A stretch of DNA of 14,790 nt. Origin: RGIG5327 sp045612485 (GTDB taxonomy: Bacteria > Verrucomicrobiota > Lentisphaeria > Victivallales > UBA1829). The position numbers and the translations under genes are program-made. The stretch lies in assembly GCA_045612485.1 (NCBI GenBank), contig JAZKZE010000015.1, positions 1 to 14,790 of the forward strand, given 5' to 3'. Within the stretch, counting starts at the first letter, position 1, and the number at the start of each line of letters is the position of its first letter. The notes beneath the pieces were generated by a model. That model was not told the DNA's origin and ran no database searches. It was given only the letters and a program-made list of their open reading frames with translations. This document shows, one piece after another, positions 7,249-14,536 of the stretch.

Positions 7249-8052
7249 TTATGAAAAATTCTCATCAAGATGTTTTTTCATATTGGCATAGGAACAGGTG
7301 GAACGCAAAGCAAGATATTTAAGTCTTCCTTCCGTTCTGACCAGTTCTTCCACCTTTTTATTGATGGTACCTCTTCCGGTGACAAGCTGTCCCCAGTCCC
7401 CGAAACTCCAGCCGGGAGTTTCCAGTCTGTCATAATCGGGTTTCTGCATATTGTCCATCCATTCCTGCGGGAAATATTTCAGCCATCTGGGATTGGAATT
7501 GAGCCAGGTGACAGTATAGATCCCTACTGCATTATACTTTACTTCTGTTTCCTTCATCAGAAGGTGGAAGCAGAAGGGCAGATAGGAAGGATCATCAAAA
7601 ATGGAATAGGGACAGGTTCCGTTGGCAATATGAAAAACCATATATCCGGGCTGGATATGGGGATTGGGGGGATCGTAAGTCAGACTGCCGCAATGCCAGG
7701 AGGCAGGAGCTTTGATCCCCACCGCATTGGGGTAGTTGATCTCCGCCCGTTCCCGTGCGTGATCTTCCACACTTTTCCACATCTCCTCCTCAAAATCTTC
7801 TGCGGAAAGATGGGATAACTCATCGGCTTTCGCAAGGATCTTATTACAGGCTGGATTATCCCACTTTGTCTGGTAATCCGTGTAATTCAACCCATGATAC
7901 AGAGCCGGAGTATGATCCCGGATGATCTCACCAATGGAGTTCTCCGGGAACTTTTTCTCCAGATATTTCTTTGCGAAAAAGAAAGAAAGGCGTACCATCC
8001 CCCTGACATATTCAAAATGTTCTTCAGGAGTTTTTAATTCGACTTTCGCCAT
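7249..8052 (-). CDS. Unrecognised 267-residue protein paired with a Gfo/Idh/MocA oxidoreductase
   Basis: I do not recognise this family. The protein is soluble-looking, with no signal peptide or membrane segment, and is rich in aromatic residues. Visible features are a helical N-terminal third (EEHFEYVRGMVRLSFFFAKKYLEKKF), a central part with HCGSLTYDPPNPHIQPGYMVFHIANG that looks beta-rich, WLNSNPRWLKYFPQEWMDNM, and a C-terminal GWSFGDWGQLVTGRGTINKKVEELVRTEGRL. Several His, Asp and Glu residues in the central part could form an active site, but no known catalytic motif is evident. The start ATG at 8050-8052 has AAGGTG four bases upstream. It begins only 15 bases after the oxidoreductase stop, so the two are surely co-transcribed and probably act in one pathway. 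It ends just before the bidirectional terminator. The gene is complete and its coding is convincing from codon use and spacing. Confidence 0.82.
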   Translation of the reverse strand: MAKVELKTPEEHFEYVRGMVRLSFFFAKKYLEKKFPENSIGEIIRDHTPALYHGLNYTDYQTKWDNPACNKILAKADELSHLSAEDFEEEMWKSVEDHARERAEINYPNAVGIKAPASWHCGSLTYDPPNPHIQPGYMVFHIANGTCPYSIFDDPSYLPFCFHLLMKETEVKYNAVGIYTVTWLNSNPRWLKYFPQEWMDNMQKPDYDRLETPGWSFGDWGQLVTGRGTINKKVEELVRTEGRLKYLALRSTCSYANMKKHLDENFS

Positions 8053-8067
8053 TTTTCACCTTTTTGT

Positions 8068-9117
8068 TCAGAAATCGTTACGCACCTTGACGGGTTTGCC
8101 GGTGTGGGCGGATTCGATAGCGGCGGCACAGGCGGCAACCGTTCTTGCTCCTTCCACCACGTCAGCACTGTTTTTGGCACCGCGGAGAATGATATCTGCC
8201 ATAAGTTTCACCTGGGATTCCACGTTGTGGTTGTTGACTTCCACGGGGATGTCGATGAAGGGGGTGGAATCTTTATCGCAGGCAAAGAAGGGAACGCTGG
8301 AAAGCTGCATTTTACCGGAAAGGTTGTCGCAGATAATGGTTCCTTTTGTACCGTAGAACACGCTTCTCATGGTGTAGGGACGGGAGAGACCTGTGGAACA
8401 CATGACTTTACCGATTACGCCGTTTTTGAATTTGTAAAGGGCAAAATAGGAGTCAAAATCGATGGGCCAGTCTGCAAGACCTTTTTTGGTACCGTAGGCA
8501 AAGGATTCATCAATAAGATCATCCACAGCCCAGCGGAGGAAGTCCACAGCATGGCAGCCACCGCCCAACATGGGGTCACGTCTGGCATCTTTTCTCCAGC
8601 CGCCGATACCGCCTACATGACGGTAGTTATGAGCATATTCGGTTTCTGCCATAAAGAGTTCACCGATATCACCTCTTGCGATCATCTTTTTGGCAAGGAT
8701 GAAGGCGGGAGTATATCTGGTGGGGTGGGCGATCATAAAGTTCTTTCCGGTACGGCGGACAGCTTCTGCGATAGCGGCAGCTTCCCCCAGATCCAGAGTC
8801 ATGGGTTTTTCGCAGAGAACGTGTTTGCCTGCTTCCATAAGGGCAATGGACTGTTCCGCATGGAAATAGTCGGGAGAGGTAACGGAAACCACATCGATTT
8901 CAGGATCGTTGACCACTTCTTTGTAATCATAGTATCTTCTTGTGGTATTGGCAAGATCGCAGTCGGCAAGTCTTGCTGCCATATGGGGGGGCAGAGGTTC
9001 GGGCAGCGGATCGCAAACCGCAACAAGATCATAATCGGGAGTTGTTTTGAATGCTTTGACATGGCGGAAACCTTCGCCGAGACCGATGACAGCAGCCTGT
9101 AATTTACCGTTTTTCAT
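8068..9117 (-). CDS. Gfo/Idh/MocA-family NAD(P)-dependent oxidoreductase
   Basis: The protein has 349 residues, the usual length. The N-terminal Rossmann fold carries G12-L-G14-E-G16 and ends its second strand with VCD36, often seen with NAD binding. VTSPDYFHAEQSIALMEAGKHV leads into the family motif E103-K104-P105, whose Lys is catalytic. The C-terminal alpha/beta domain holds GGGCH189AVD192, the conserved His/Asp substrate-side motif. Family members oxidise or reduce sugars, inositols or related polyols in the cytosol; the exact substrate cannot be told. AAGGAG sits five bases before ATG 9117. The gene is divergent from an AraC-type regulator and 15 bases upstream of an unknown gene in the same direction. 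The promoter at 9182-9210 and the CCATA repeats suggest control by that regulator. Confidence 0.93.
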   Translation of the reverse strand: MKNGKLQAAVIGLGEGFRHVKAFKTTPDYDLVAVCDPLPEPLPPHMAARLADCDLANTTRRYYDYKEVVNDPEIDVVSVTSPDYFHAEQSIALMEAGKHVLCEKPMTLDLGEAAAIAEAVRRTGKNFMIAHPTRYTPAFILAKKMIARGDIGELFMAETEYAHNYRHVGGIGGWRKDARRDPMLGGGCHAVDFLRWAVDDLIDESFAYGTKKGLADWPIDFDSYFALYKFKNGVIGKVMCSTGLSRPYTMRSVFYGTKGTIICDNLSGKMQLSSVPFFACDKDSTPFIDIPVEVNNHNVESQVKLMADIILRGAKNSADVVEGARTVAACAAAIESAHTGKPVKVRNDF

Positions 9118-9139
9118 AATTTCTCCTTTTTCTTTGTTT

Positions 9140-9161
9140 TCCGGTACTCTTCCATACCGGA
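9140..9161. repeat. Inverted repeat in the oxidoreductase leader
   Basis: TCCGGTA (9140-9146) and TACCGGA (9155-9161) form a 7-bp stem with an 8-base loop. It lies between the predicted start of transcription and the Shine-Dalgarno site of the oxidoreductase gene. No T run follows on either strand, so it is not a normal terminator. It overlaps the first CCATACC element and could be a leader hairpin or an operator. Confidence 0.45.
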
Positions 9162-9224
9162 TATTTTTGAGTTATGGTATTACTATACTCACCATACCTA
9201 TGGATTGCAAAGATATTTTCCATA
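9152..9224. promoter_or_regulatory. Cluster of five CCATA/TATGG elements, probable AraC-type regulator sites
   Basis: CCATA occurs at 9152-9156, 9192-9196 and 9220-9224, and its complement TATGG at 9173-9177 and 9199-9203. Two copies extend to CCATACC and start exactly 40 bases apart. TATGGT (9173-9178) and ACCATA (9191-9196) flank the oxidoreductase -10, and CCATACCTATGG (9192-9203) is a small palindrome inside its spacer. No further copy is found in the rest of the intergenic region. The grouping on the oxidoreductase side suggests binding sites of the divergent regulator; this is inference. Confidence 0.5.
9182..9210 (-). promoter_or_regulatory. Predicted promoter of the oxidoreductase operon
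   Basis: On the minus strand TTGCAA (9210-9205) is followed after exactly 17 bases by TATAGT (9187-9182). Both hexamers are near consensus. Transcription would start at about 9175, giving a leader of roughly 58 bases. Confidence 0.55.
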
Positions 9225-9314
9225 AAAAAGTTGCTTGAAATGATATAAAACAACATTATTTTGATACTGGAAGCAAAAAGTATGAAAAATACAGAAGAAA
9301 AGTTTGTGAATTTC

Positions 9315-9343
9315 TTTGCTTTTTTTTCTCTCTATGCTATATT
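9315..9343 (+). promoter_or_regulatory. Weak candidate promoter of the AraC-type gene
   Basis: TATATT (9338-9343) is a fair -10, with TTTGCT (9315-9320) as a poor -35 at 17 bases. A poor -35 would fit a promoter that is weak or needs an activator. Other placements are possible in this AT-rich stretch. Confidence 0.3.
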
Positions 9344-9382
9344 TCCCACTGTAAATCATTCAAAAATAATAAAGGACAAAAA

Positions 9383-10243
9383 ATGCCCGGCAATGTAAAC
9401 AGCACGACTTCCTATTTTGACGATCTTGTCATCCGGTCAGTAAGTGACGTGGAATTTTCCGGCAGCTATATGCACCATCCATCTATGAACAAGGCGGGGA
9501 TTTTCTCTCTGGAAATGATTGCAGAAGGGGAAGTATTGCTGGAACTGGAAGAAAAAACACTGCACCTGAAAGGCCCTGTTCTTTTCTGGAACGGGGACTT
9601 TTCCAGCTATTTCTGTTTTCACCACCTTCCTGCCAAAAAGCACTACCGCCATTTGTGGATCGACTTTACAGGCGAACGGGGGAGACGGATCATAACTTCC
9701 CTTCAAAATACTTTCCCGGCAGGTTTTGTCCCCCTTCAGCGGCAATCCTCCACCGCCCTGCTTTCCATATTCGAGGAGTTATACAAAATCTTCCACCAGC
9801 AGGAAGGTTACGACAGTTCCGGGGCAGTCCTTATGATCGAAAAACTGGTCTATCTTACTCTGGAAGCAGGCAACCGCCTGCCCCGTCTTCAGGGAGATCC
9901 ATTCAATCTTTCCCGTATTTATGACTCTTTCCGGTATGAACCCTTTCAGGAATTTGATATAAAAGAACTGGCTGCATCAAGAGGGATATCCATCGTATAT
10001 TTAAGAAAACTTTTCAAAAATAAATTTTCCATTGCCATAGGCGACTATGTATTCCGGATGCGTATGCACAGTGCCGCAGAGATATTGAAAACAGAAAGTT
10101 TCCGTATTACAGAACTTGCCGACAAATGCGGTTTCTCCACGGTTTCCGCCTTTTCCAATGCCTTCCGCAGAGTATTCGGGATCTCTCCGCGTACCTACCG
10201 GCAGAAGGCGGAAAAACGCCCGGTCAAACAGAAAGAAATCTGA
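9383..10243 (+). CDS. AraC-family transcriptional regulator
   Basis: The protein has 286 residues. The N-terminal half (about 10-165) looks like the cupin-type ligand domain of AraC proteins, with several His (HH31-32, H80, H81, H87, H90) and alternating strand pattern. The C-terminal domain has two helix-turn-helix units: FDIKELAASRGISIVYLRKLFK (about 191-212, with the family pattern of first helix, turn and recognition helix) and FRITELADKCGFSTVSAFSNAFRRVFGISPRTYR (about 240-273), the AraC signature. AAAGGA (9371-9376) precedes ATG 9383 by six bases. It is divergent from the oxidoreductase gene, and the repeats between them suggest that it activates that operon in response to a sugar-like ligand. 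No sensor kinase or transport gene is next to it. The family call is secure; target and ligand are inferred. Confidence 0.93.
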   Translation: MPGNVNSTTSYFDDLVIRSVSDVEFSGSYMHHPSMNKAGIFSLEMIAEGEVLLELEEKTLHLKGPVLFWNGDFSSYFCFHHLPAKKHYRHLWIDFTGERGRRIITSLQNTFPAGFVPLQRQSSTALLSIFEELYKIFHQQEGYDSSGAVLMIEKLVYLTLEAGNRLPRLQGDPFNLSRIYDSFRYEPFQEFDIKELAASRGISIVYLRKLFKNKFSIAIGDYVFRMRMHSAAEILKTESFRITELADKCGFSTVSAFSNAFRRVFGISPRTYRQKAEKRPVKQKEI

Positions 10244-10266
10244 AAAATACAGTCAAAGTATTTTTC
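10242..10266. terminator. Small AT-rich bidirectional hairpin between convergent genes
   Basis: GAAAAATAC (10242-10250) pairs with GTATTTTTC (10258-10266) over a 7-base loop. It starts within the AraC stop codon and ends one base before the stop of the minus-strand esterase gene. The stem is weak in GC, but its place and the A and T tracts fit a shared terminator. Confidence 0.55.
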
Positions 10267-11487
10267 TTACTTTACAAACATATCCGCCTGTTGTAAATAA
10301 CAGAGAAAATCCTCTCTGGTCTGGTCATGCCCACCTGTCCGGTAATGGAAAGATATATCCCCATACACACACTCATCCGGCAAAAGCATATCTTCCTTTT
10401 TAAAACCTTCTGAACCGAAAAGTTCATATACTTCTGAAGCAGCTTTACAGGCAAGAAATTCCCCTTTGGGATCGGCATAAAAATCTTCCGTTGCCGTTCC
10501 CACAGCAAGAGGGCGGGGAGCAATAAGAGCAAGAAGTTCATGCTGATCTACGGGAAGAAGTTCCTCTTTATTGATAAAATCCGCAGTCCGCCGGATAAAC
10601 CAGCAGGCAGTATTTCCTTCCCGTCTTTCATAAAATCTGTGCTGGGAAAGATTTTCCCCGATCTTTCTTTTATGCAGACACCCTCCCCCGCAACCGGAAT
10701 CATTGGAAACGACCATAGCAAAACGCTGATCCAATGCTCCTGCCCACAAGGCAGTTTTCCCCAAACGGGAGTGTCCGTGAAGAATAACTTTATTTCTGTC
10801 GATCTCTTTCTGATTTTCCAGACAATCCATGGCTCTGGAAAGCCCCCATGCCCATGCACCGATCACAGAATATTTTTCCCAAATGGACTCATATTCACAA
10901 GGCTCGAAAAAGAGTTTGAATATACTGTAAGGCTCTGAAAACATTCTGTCAAAATATATATCCTGATAACAAACCGTAGCAGAAGCATACCCTCTTTCCA
11001 TAAGCATTTTATGCTGCCAGCGATCTGTTTGTACTCCTCTTTCTCCGCATACGGGGATCCTCTCCGGACTTCTTCCCGTAAAAAGCACATCCTCTTCATA
11101 AGTTGTGGTATGATTTCCTTTGAAATTCAATCCCAGAAATACAGGAACTTTTCCTTTTGCAGAGGCAGGAATATATAAAAGCATGATAAAAGAGTGACTT
11201 TTACCATTCTGCATGGCACACTTTATCTCTATTTCCCTGCGTACGGCACGCCCATTCAGAGCGTCTTTCTTTTCAGCCAGAACCTTGAATTCCAGTTTGT
11301 CCGGACGGGGAAGCTCCTCGCCATACTCAATATCTTTGAAAAGCTGTAAAATCTTTTCCCTCCGGGAATTCATCCATTCCACCGGCGTTGCTACTCTCCC
11401 TCCATCCTCTTTTTCCAACGGATCGGGAAGGATATAAGAAGCAGCAAACTCCTCCTCAAGAGGATAAGGTTTACTTTCCGGAAACAT
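10267..11487 (-). CDS. CE15-like glucuronoyl/acetylxylan-esterase-type alpha/beta hydrolase, no signal peptide
   Basis: The protein has 406 residues. VPVFLGLNFKGNHTT is the first core strand region. AWAWGLSRAMDCLE and ILHGHSRLGKTALWAGALDQRFAMVV hold the nucleophile elbow G238-H-S240-R-L-G243-K. NDSGCGGG (262-269) and LPVDQHELLALIAPRPLAV follow, as in bacterial CE15 and related esterases. The likely acid lies in the ATEDFYADPKGEF region (about 331-345) and the catalytic His is H387 in RTGGHDQT. CE15 enzymes cleave the ester between glucuronic acid and lignin alcohols; near relatives deacetylate xylan. Typical members are secreted, but this one starts MFPESKPYPLEEEF with no signal sequence, so it probably acts inside the cell on imported oligosaccharides. 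AAGGA stands six bases before ATG 11487. It follows the ligase gene by 31 bases. The superfamily call is firm; the substrate is not. Confidence 0.85.
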   Translation of the reverse strand: MFPESKPYPLEEEFAASYILPDPLEKEDGGRVATPVEWMNSRREKILQLFKDIEYGEELPRPDKLEFKVLAEKKDALNGRAVRREIEIKCAMQNGKSHSFIMLLYIPASAKGKVPVFLGLNFKGNHTTTYEEDVLFTGRSPERIPVCGERGVQTDRWQHKMLMERGYASATVCYQDIYFDRMFSEPYSIFKLFFEPCEYESIWEKYSVIGAWAWGLSRAMDCLENQKEIDRNKVILHGHSRLGKTALWAGALDQRFAMVVSNDSGCGGGCLHKRKIGENLSQHRFYERREGNTACWFIRRTADFINKEELLPVDQHELLALIAPRPLAVGTATEDFYADPKGEFLACKAASEVYELFGSEGFKKEDMLLPDECVYGDISFHYRTGGHDQTREDFLCYLQQADMFVK

Positions 11488-11507
11488 ATAAAATCCTTTC
11501 CTGCTGT

Positions 11508-11535
11508 ATTATAAAAAATCACTCATTTTGTACAG
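11508..11535 (-). promoter_or_regulatory. Possible internal promoter for the esterase gene
   Basis: On the minus strand a perfect TATAAT (11513-11508) lies 20 bases before the esterase ATG, with a weak -35 CTGTAC (11535-11530) 16 bases upstream. It could let the esterase be expressed apart from the envelope genes. The hexamer may be chance in AT-rich DNA. Confidence 0.3.
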
Positions 11536-13417
11536 GTTGCCCGAATCCGCCCTGTCCGCCGTATTCCCGGGGAATCAGCCAGGGCTGCAGATCCATGGAA
11601 GAATCTTTGTAAAGGATATACTCCAGCATCCTTTTATTGATATTTTTTGCTTTCATAATGGAAGCAAGAAGCTGCTGTAAGGAAGATATGGCGGAGTCAT
11701 CCTTCTGCATCTGCGCAAGAACCAGCATTTTACATACCGGAACGACCGCCAGCGGCCAGTTCCGGGCTTCTTTTTTATATTCAGAGAACGCCTCATCATA
11801 TTTTTTCAATAAACTATAGGCATCTCCCCGGAAAAGATGGATATTGCCATATTCAGGAATATGCTTTGACTGCATAACATCTGTAATTTCCAGAGTAAGG
11901 ACGGGGTCTTTAAGGATCATACGGGAAAAAGATAAAAGAGCATAGGTCTGCGTGTAGCCTTCCGGATAGACTTTCAGGATATTTTTTACGATCTCCTTAC
12001 TTTTCTGCGGAGTAAATCTTTTTGTCATAAGATCCTGCACGCGGCAGGAGGCATAAGTGCTTCTGGCAATCATACTGAAAGCAAGCAGAAACAGAATACA
12101 CCCGCAGAAAATACTCATACGGGAATAAGAGCTTTTAAGAAAAGTATTTTTCTCTGTACTTTTCTTTTGAACAAAAAGTGTTCTGTGCCATAAAATACCA
12201 AGCAAAGATAATTCAATAATATTGGTAGGCCAATTTACAGATACCACATCCAGCATGGCGTGAAGCGTAAGAACAGCCGTACCGGAAAAATACAGCAGAA
12301 CCGGAAGAGATTCTTCTTTCTTCCACAATCGGACAGCCGTAACAATAAGAGGATAAAAATGAAGCAGCATCCAGCAGATCCCGCCCAAAACGCCGAAAGA
12401 AGCAAACATGAAAAGAATTTGATTATGAGGATGGCCGGAACGTGTGGCAACATGCTTCTTCAAAAAGAGTTCCAATGGCTTATACTTTACAAAAGCATTT
12501 TCAAAAGATTGTCCTCCTACCCCGGTCAAAGGATGATCTGCAATCATATTTACTGCCCCTTCCCAGAGGACTGTTCTTTCATCGTATGCCATGCGTCCAG
12601 CAAGGCGGTCAACGCCGTAACGGAGGAAAAGAAAAGTACCCACAATGATACAGACAAGCCCGGTAATAAAGAATACTCTGCGGAATTTTTCAGGAAGATA
12701 ACAGAAAAACAGAAAAACCGCCACAGCAAGAACCGCAAGAAGACATGCCGCAGACCGGCAGTAAAGAAAATATCCAAACCCGATAAAAGCAGGAATACAG
12801 CACAAAATCAGACTGAAGAATTTGGAATATTCCTTCTTCCGTAAAAAATCATAAAAAAGCAGAACCACAAAAGGTGTCGCCACAGCCAGAACAGCAGCAC
12901 TCCAGTTGGAATTGCCGGAGATACCGGTCCTCCAGAAAAACGGCAACTTGTAACTGAAACGGGCAATAACCATCTGAATCAGATTCCATGTCCACAAAAC
13001 CAGCAGGAAATATGGAAAGAATTTTTCCACATCCTCCTTATATGCACAGACAAAAAAAGGGATCATAAGGAAAATAAGGTTATTCCCCACACATTCAAAA
13101 GAGTACCCGGGAATGAAAAAACATTGTCCGAAAGCAATCAGAAAGAAAATAATAAATGCCGCCAAAGCCCATTTTTTCATACGGCCCAAAAGATCTGCCA
13201 ACCGTTCCGGTGAAAAAAAGATCAATGAAGAAGCAAGAATACTTACAGCTCCGCAGCTTGCAAAAAGCATGGGCCAGGGCCGGTACGGGGCAAAATAAAT
13301 ACTGGGATTGAACAATAATACAAAAAAGAAAAAAAGACCTGCTGTGAAATATGATTTTTTTTCATGCAACAAGGTCAGAAATGCAAAATCAGAACTTTTT
13401 TCAACGGGAGATGCCAT
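11519..13417 (-). CDS. O-antigen-ligase-like (Wzy_C) membrane protein with C-terminal helical tail
   Basis: The protein has 632 residues and about a dozen membrane segments, among them roughly 24-44, 50-68, 83-103, 136-152, 172-190, 199-218, 222-240, 247-267, 335-360, 372-390 and 434-452. The family core is the loop between about 268 and 333: RTVLWEGAVNMIADHPLTGVGGQSF and SGHPHNQILFMFASFGVLGG, as in WaaL, Wzy and PglL-type glycosyl transfer enzymes. These move a lipid-linked glycan onto lipid A-core, a growing polymer or a protein at the periplasmic face. After the last membrane segment, residues about 455-632 form a soluble, TPR-like helical region (HLFRGDAYSLLKKYDEAFSEYKKEA). Whether the acceptor is lipid or protein cannot be told; the pseudopilin-rich context makes a protein glycosylation role possible. 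AAGGGGAAAA precedes ATG 13417 by six bases. It lies 45 bases after the PPIase gene. Confidence 0.85.
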   Translation of the reverse strand: MASPVEKSSDFAFLTLLHEKKSYFTAGLFFFFVLLFNPSIYFAPYRPWPMLFASCGAVSILASSLIFFSPERLADLLGRMKKWALAAFIIFFLIAFGQCFFIPGYSFECVGNNLIFLMIPFFVCAYKEDVEKFFPYFLLVLWTWNLIQMVIARFSYKLPFFWRTGISGNSNWSAAVLAVATPFVVLLFYDFLRKKEYSKFFSLILCCIPAFIGFGYFLYCRSAACLLAVLAVAVFLFFCYLPEKFRRVFFITGLVCIIVGTFLFLRYGVDRLAGRMAYDERTVLWEGAVNMIADHPLTGVGGQSFENAFVKYKPLELFLKKHVATRSGHPHNQILFMFASFGVLGGICWMLLHFYPLIVTAVRLWKKEESLPVLLYFSGTAVLTLHAMLDVVSVNWPTNIIELSLLGILWHRTLFVQKKSTEKNTFLKSSYSRMSIFCGCILFLLAFSMIARSTYASCRVQDLMTKRFTPQKSKEIVKNILKVYPEGYTQTYALLSFSRMILKDPVLTLEITDVMQSKHIPEYGNIHLFRGDAYSLLKKYDEAFSEYKKEARNWPLAVVPVCKMLVLAQMQKDDSAISSLQQLLASIMKAKNINKRMLEYILYKDSSMDLQPWLIPREYGGQGGFGQPVQNE

Positions 13418-13462
13418 AATTTTCCCCTTTTGTTTTCCGGACTGAAAAAGACCACCCGCAAA

Positions 13463-14491
13463 TCAGAAATAATACTTGATCACAGCCCCGGCTTTCAACC
13501 GTTCACCATAGGAACGGCGGATCTTGATCCGTTCCGCATTTTCAAGATGCAGCCGGATTTTTTCTGCAACATTCTCATAAGGAATTTTCTTTTCCGCAGT
13601 AATATTTTCCACACGGATAAAATAATACCCTTCCGGAGTTTCTACAGGACCGGGCATATCCCCTATGGCAGCCTTCTGCAAAACAGCGGAAAATTCAGGA
13701 CGCAGTTTATCTTCATCCACATCCCCCATATTTCCGCCCTGTTCTGCACCGGGAGCATCAGAATATGTACGGACAAGAGAAGCAAAATCCTCACTTTTTT
13801 TAATTTGTGCAATCTCTTTTTTCAGCTTTTCACATACTTTTACAGGGTCGTCCGCACTCTTATTGCCTTTCTTGGCAATAAGCAGAAGAGCCAGAGAATA
13901 CTTCCTGGGTTCCGTCCAGTCCCGGGGATTGTTTTTATAGTATTCATAAACCTCTCTGGGGGTAATGAATACCGGTCTGTCACAGGCATCCATGATCAAA
14001 ACATCCACGGCGATCTTTTCTTTAAGTTTATCCCGCAGGATATCCAGACTGATCCCCATCTGCCGTGCCTTCTTTTCCAGCCCCAGTCTGGTACCGCCGC
14101 CCATTGTAACAGCAAGCTGATCTGTGAGACGGTCGATATACTGCCTTTCAATAGGGAACGGACGGCGTTTATATTCCTCATACACAAGTTTGCGTATGAT
14201 GATCTCTTCCACGACCTGCCGGCGGAGTTTTTCCACTTCAGAATACAACCGTTCCCCGGAATACATATTTGCCAACCGTACTTCGGCAGCACTTGTTTCC
14301 ATAAGCACGTCAAGAAGAGTAACTGGCTGACCGTTTACGGAAACAAGCACAGAATCCTCCTGCTTTTCCCCCACTGAAGCAACTTTTCCCTTCCCGGAAG
14401 TTTCCTCTGCAAACGACTGCAAAGAAAGAGCAAAAAGAAAAGTCAAAGCAAGAAAAGATACTTTTAAGATATGAAAAGAGTTCTTTTTCAT
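13463..14491 (-). CDS. Periplasmic SurA/PpiC-like peptidyl-prolyl isomerase
   Basis: The protein has 342 residues. A signal peptide (1-28, cleavage likely after S26-F27-A28) sends it to the periplasm. Residues about 48-170 are a SurA-type N-terminal chaperone region (LVSVNGQPVTLLDVL, LRRQVVEEIIIRKLVYEEY). Residues about 194-298 are a parvulin rotamase domain with the typical EDFASLVRTYSDAPGAEQGGNMGDV and GPVETPEGYYFIRVEN. Such proteins help outer-membrane proteins fold. There is one rotamase domain rather than the two of E. coli SurA. AAAAAAGG about seven bases before ATG 14491 is the probable Shine-Dalgarno site; the closer AGGA (two bases away) is too near. The gene lies 45 bases after an EIIA-like gene and before a ligase gene, in what looks like an envelope operon. 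Confidence 0.92.
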   Translation of the reverse strand: MKKNSFHILKVSFLALTFLFALSLQSFAEETSGKGKVASVGEKQEDSVLVSVNGQPVTLLDVLMETSAAEVRLANMYSGERLYSEVEKLRRQVVEEIIIRKLVYEEYKRRPFPIERQYIDRLTDQLAVTMGGGTRLGLEKKARQMGISLDILRDKLKEKIAVDVLIMDACDRPVFITPREVYEYYKNNPRDWTEPRKYSLALLLIAKKGNKSADDPVKVCEKLKKEIAQIKKSEDFASLVRTYSDAPGAEQGGNMGDVDEDKLRPEFSAVLQKAAIGDMPGPVETPEGYYFIRVENITAEKKIPYENVAEKIRLHLENAERIKIRRSYGERLKAGAVIKYYF

Positions 14492-14536
14492 TATCCTGCC
14501 TTTTTTCCGTATATGGTCAATAAAGGATCTGAAAAA

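Noticed and set aside
8104..9102. Open frame of 332 codons on the plus strand opposite the oxidoreductase gene
   Set aside because: A mirror of the Gfo/Idh/MocA gene, rich in Gly, His and Phe, without domain signals.
13364..14377. Open frame of 337 codons on the plus strand opposite the PPIase gene
   Set aside because: Antisense to a gene with a signal peptide and a clear rotamase domain; its product has low-complexity Phe/His/Ile composition.
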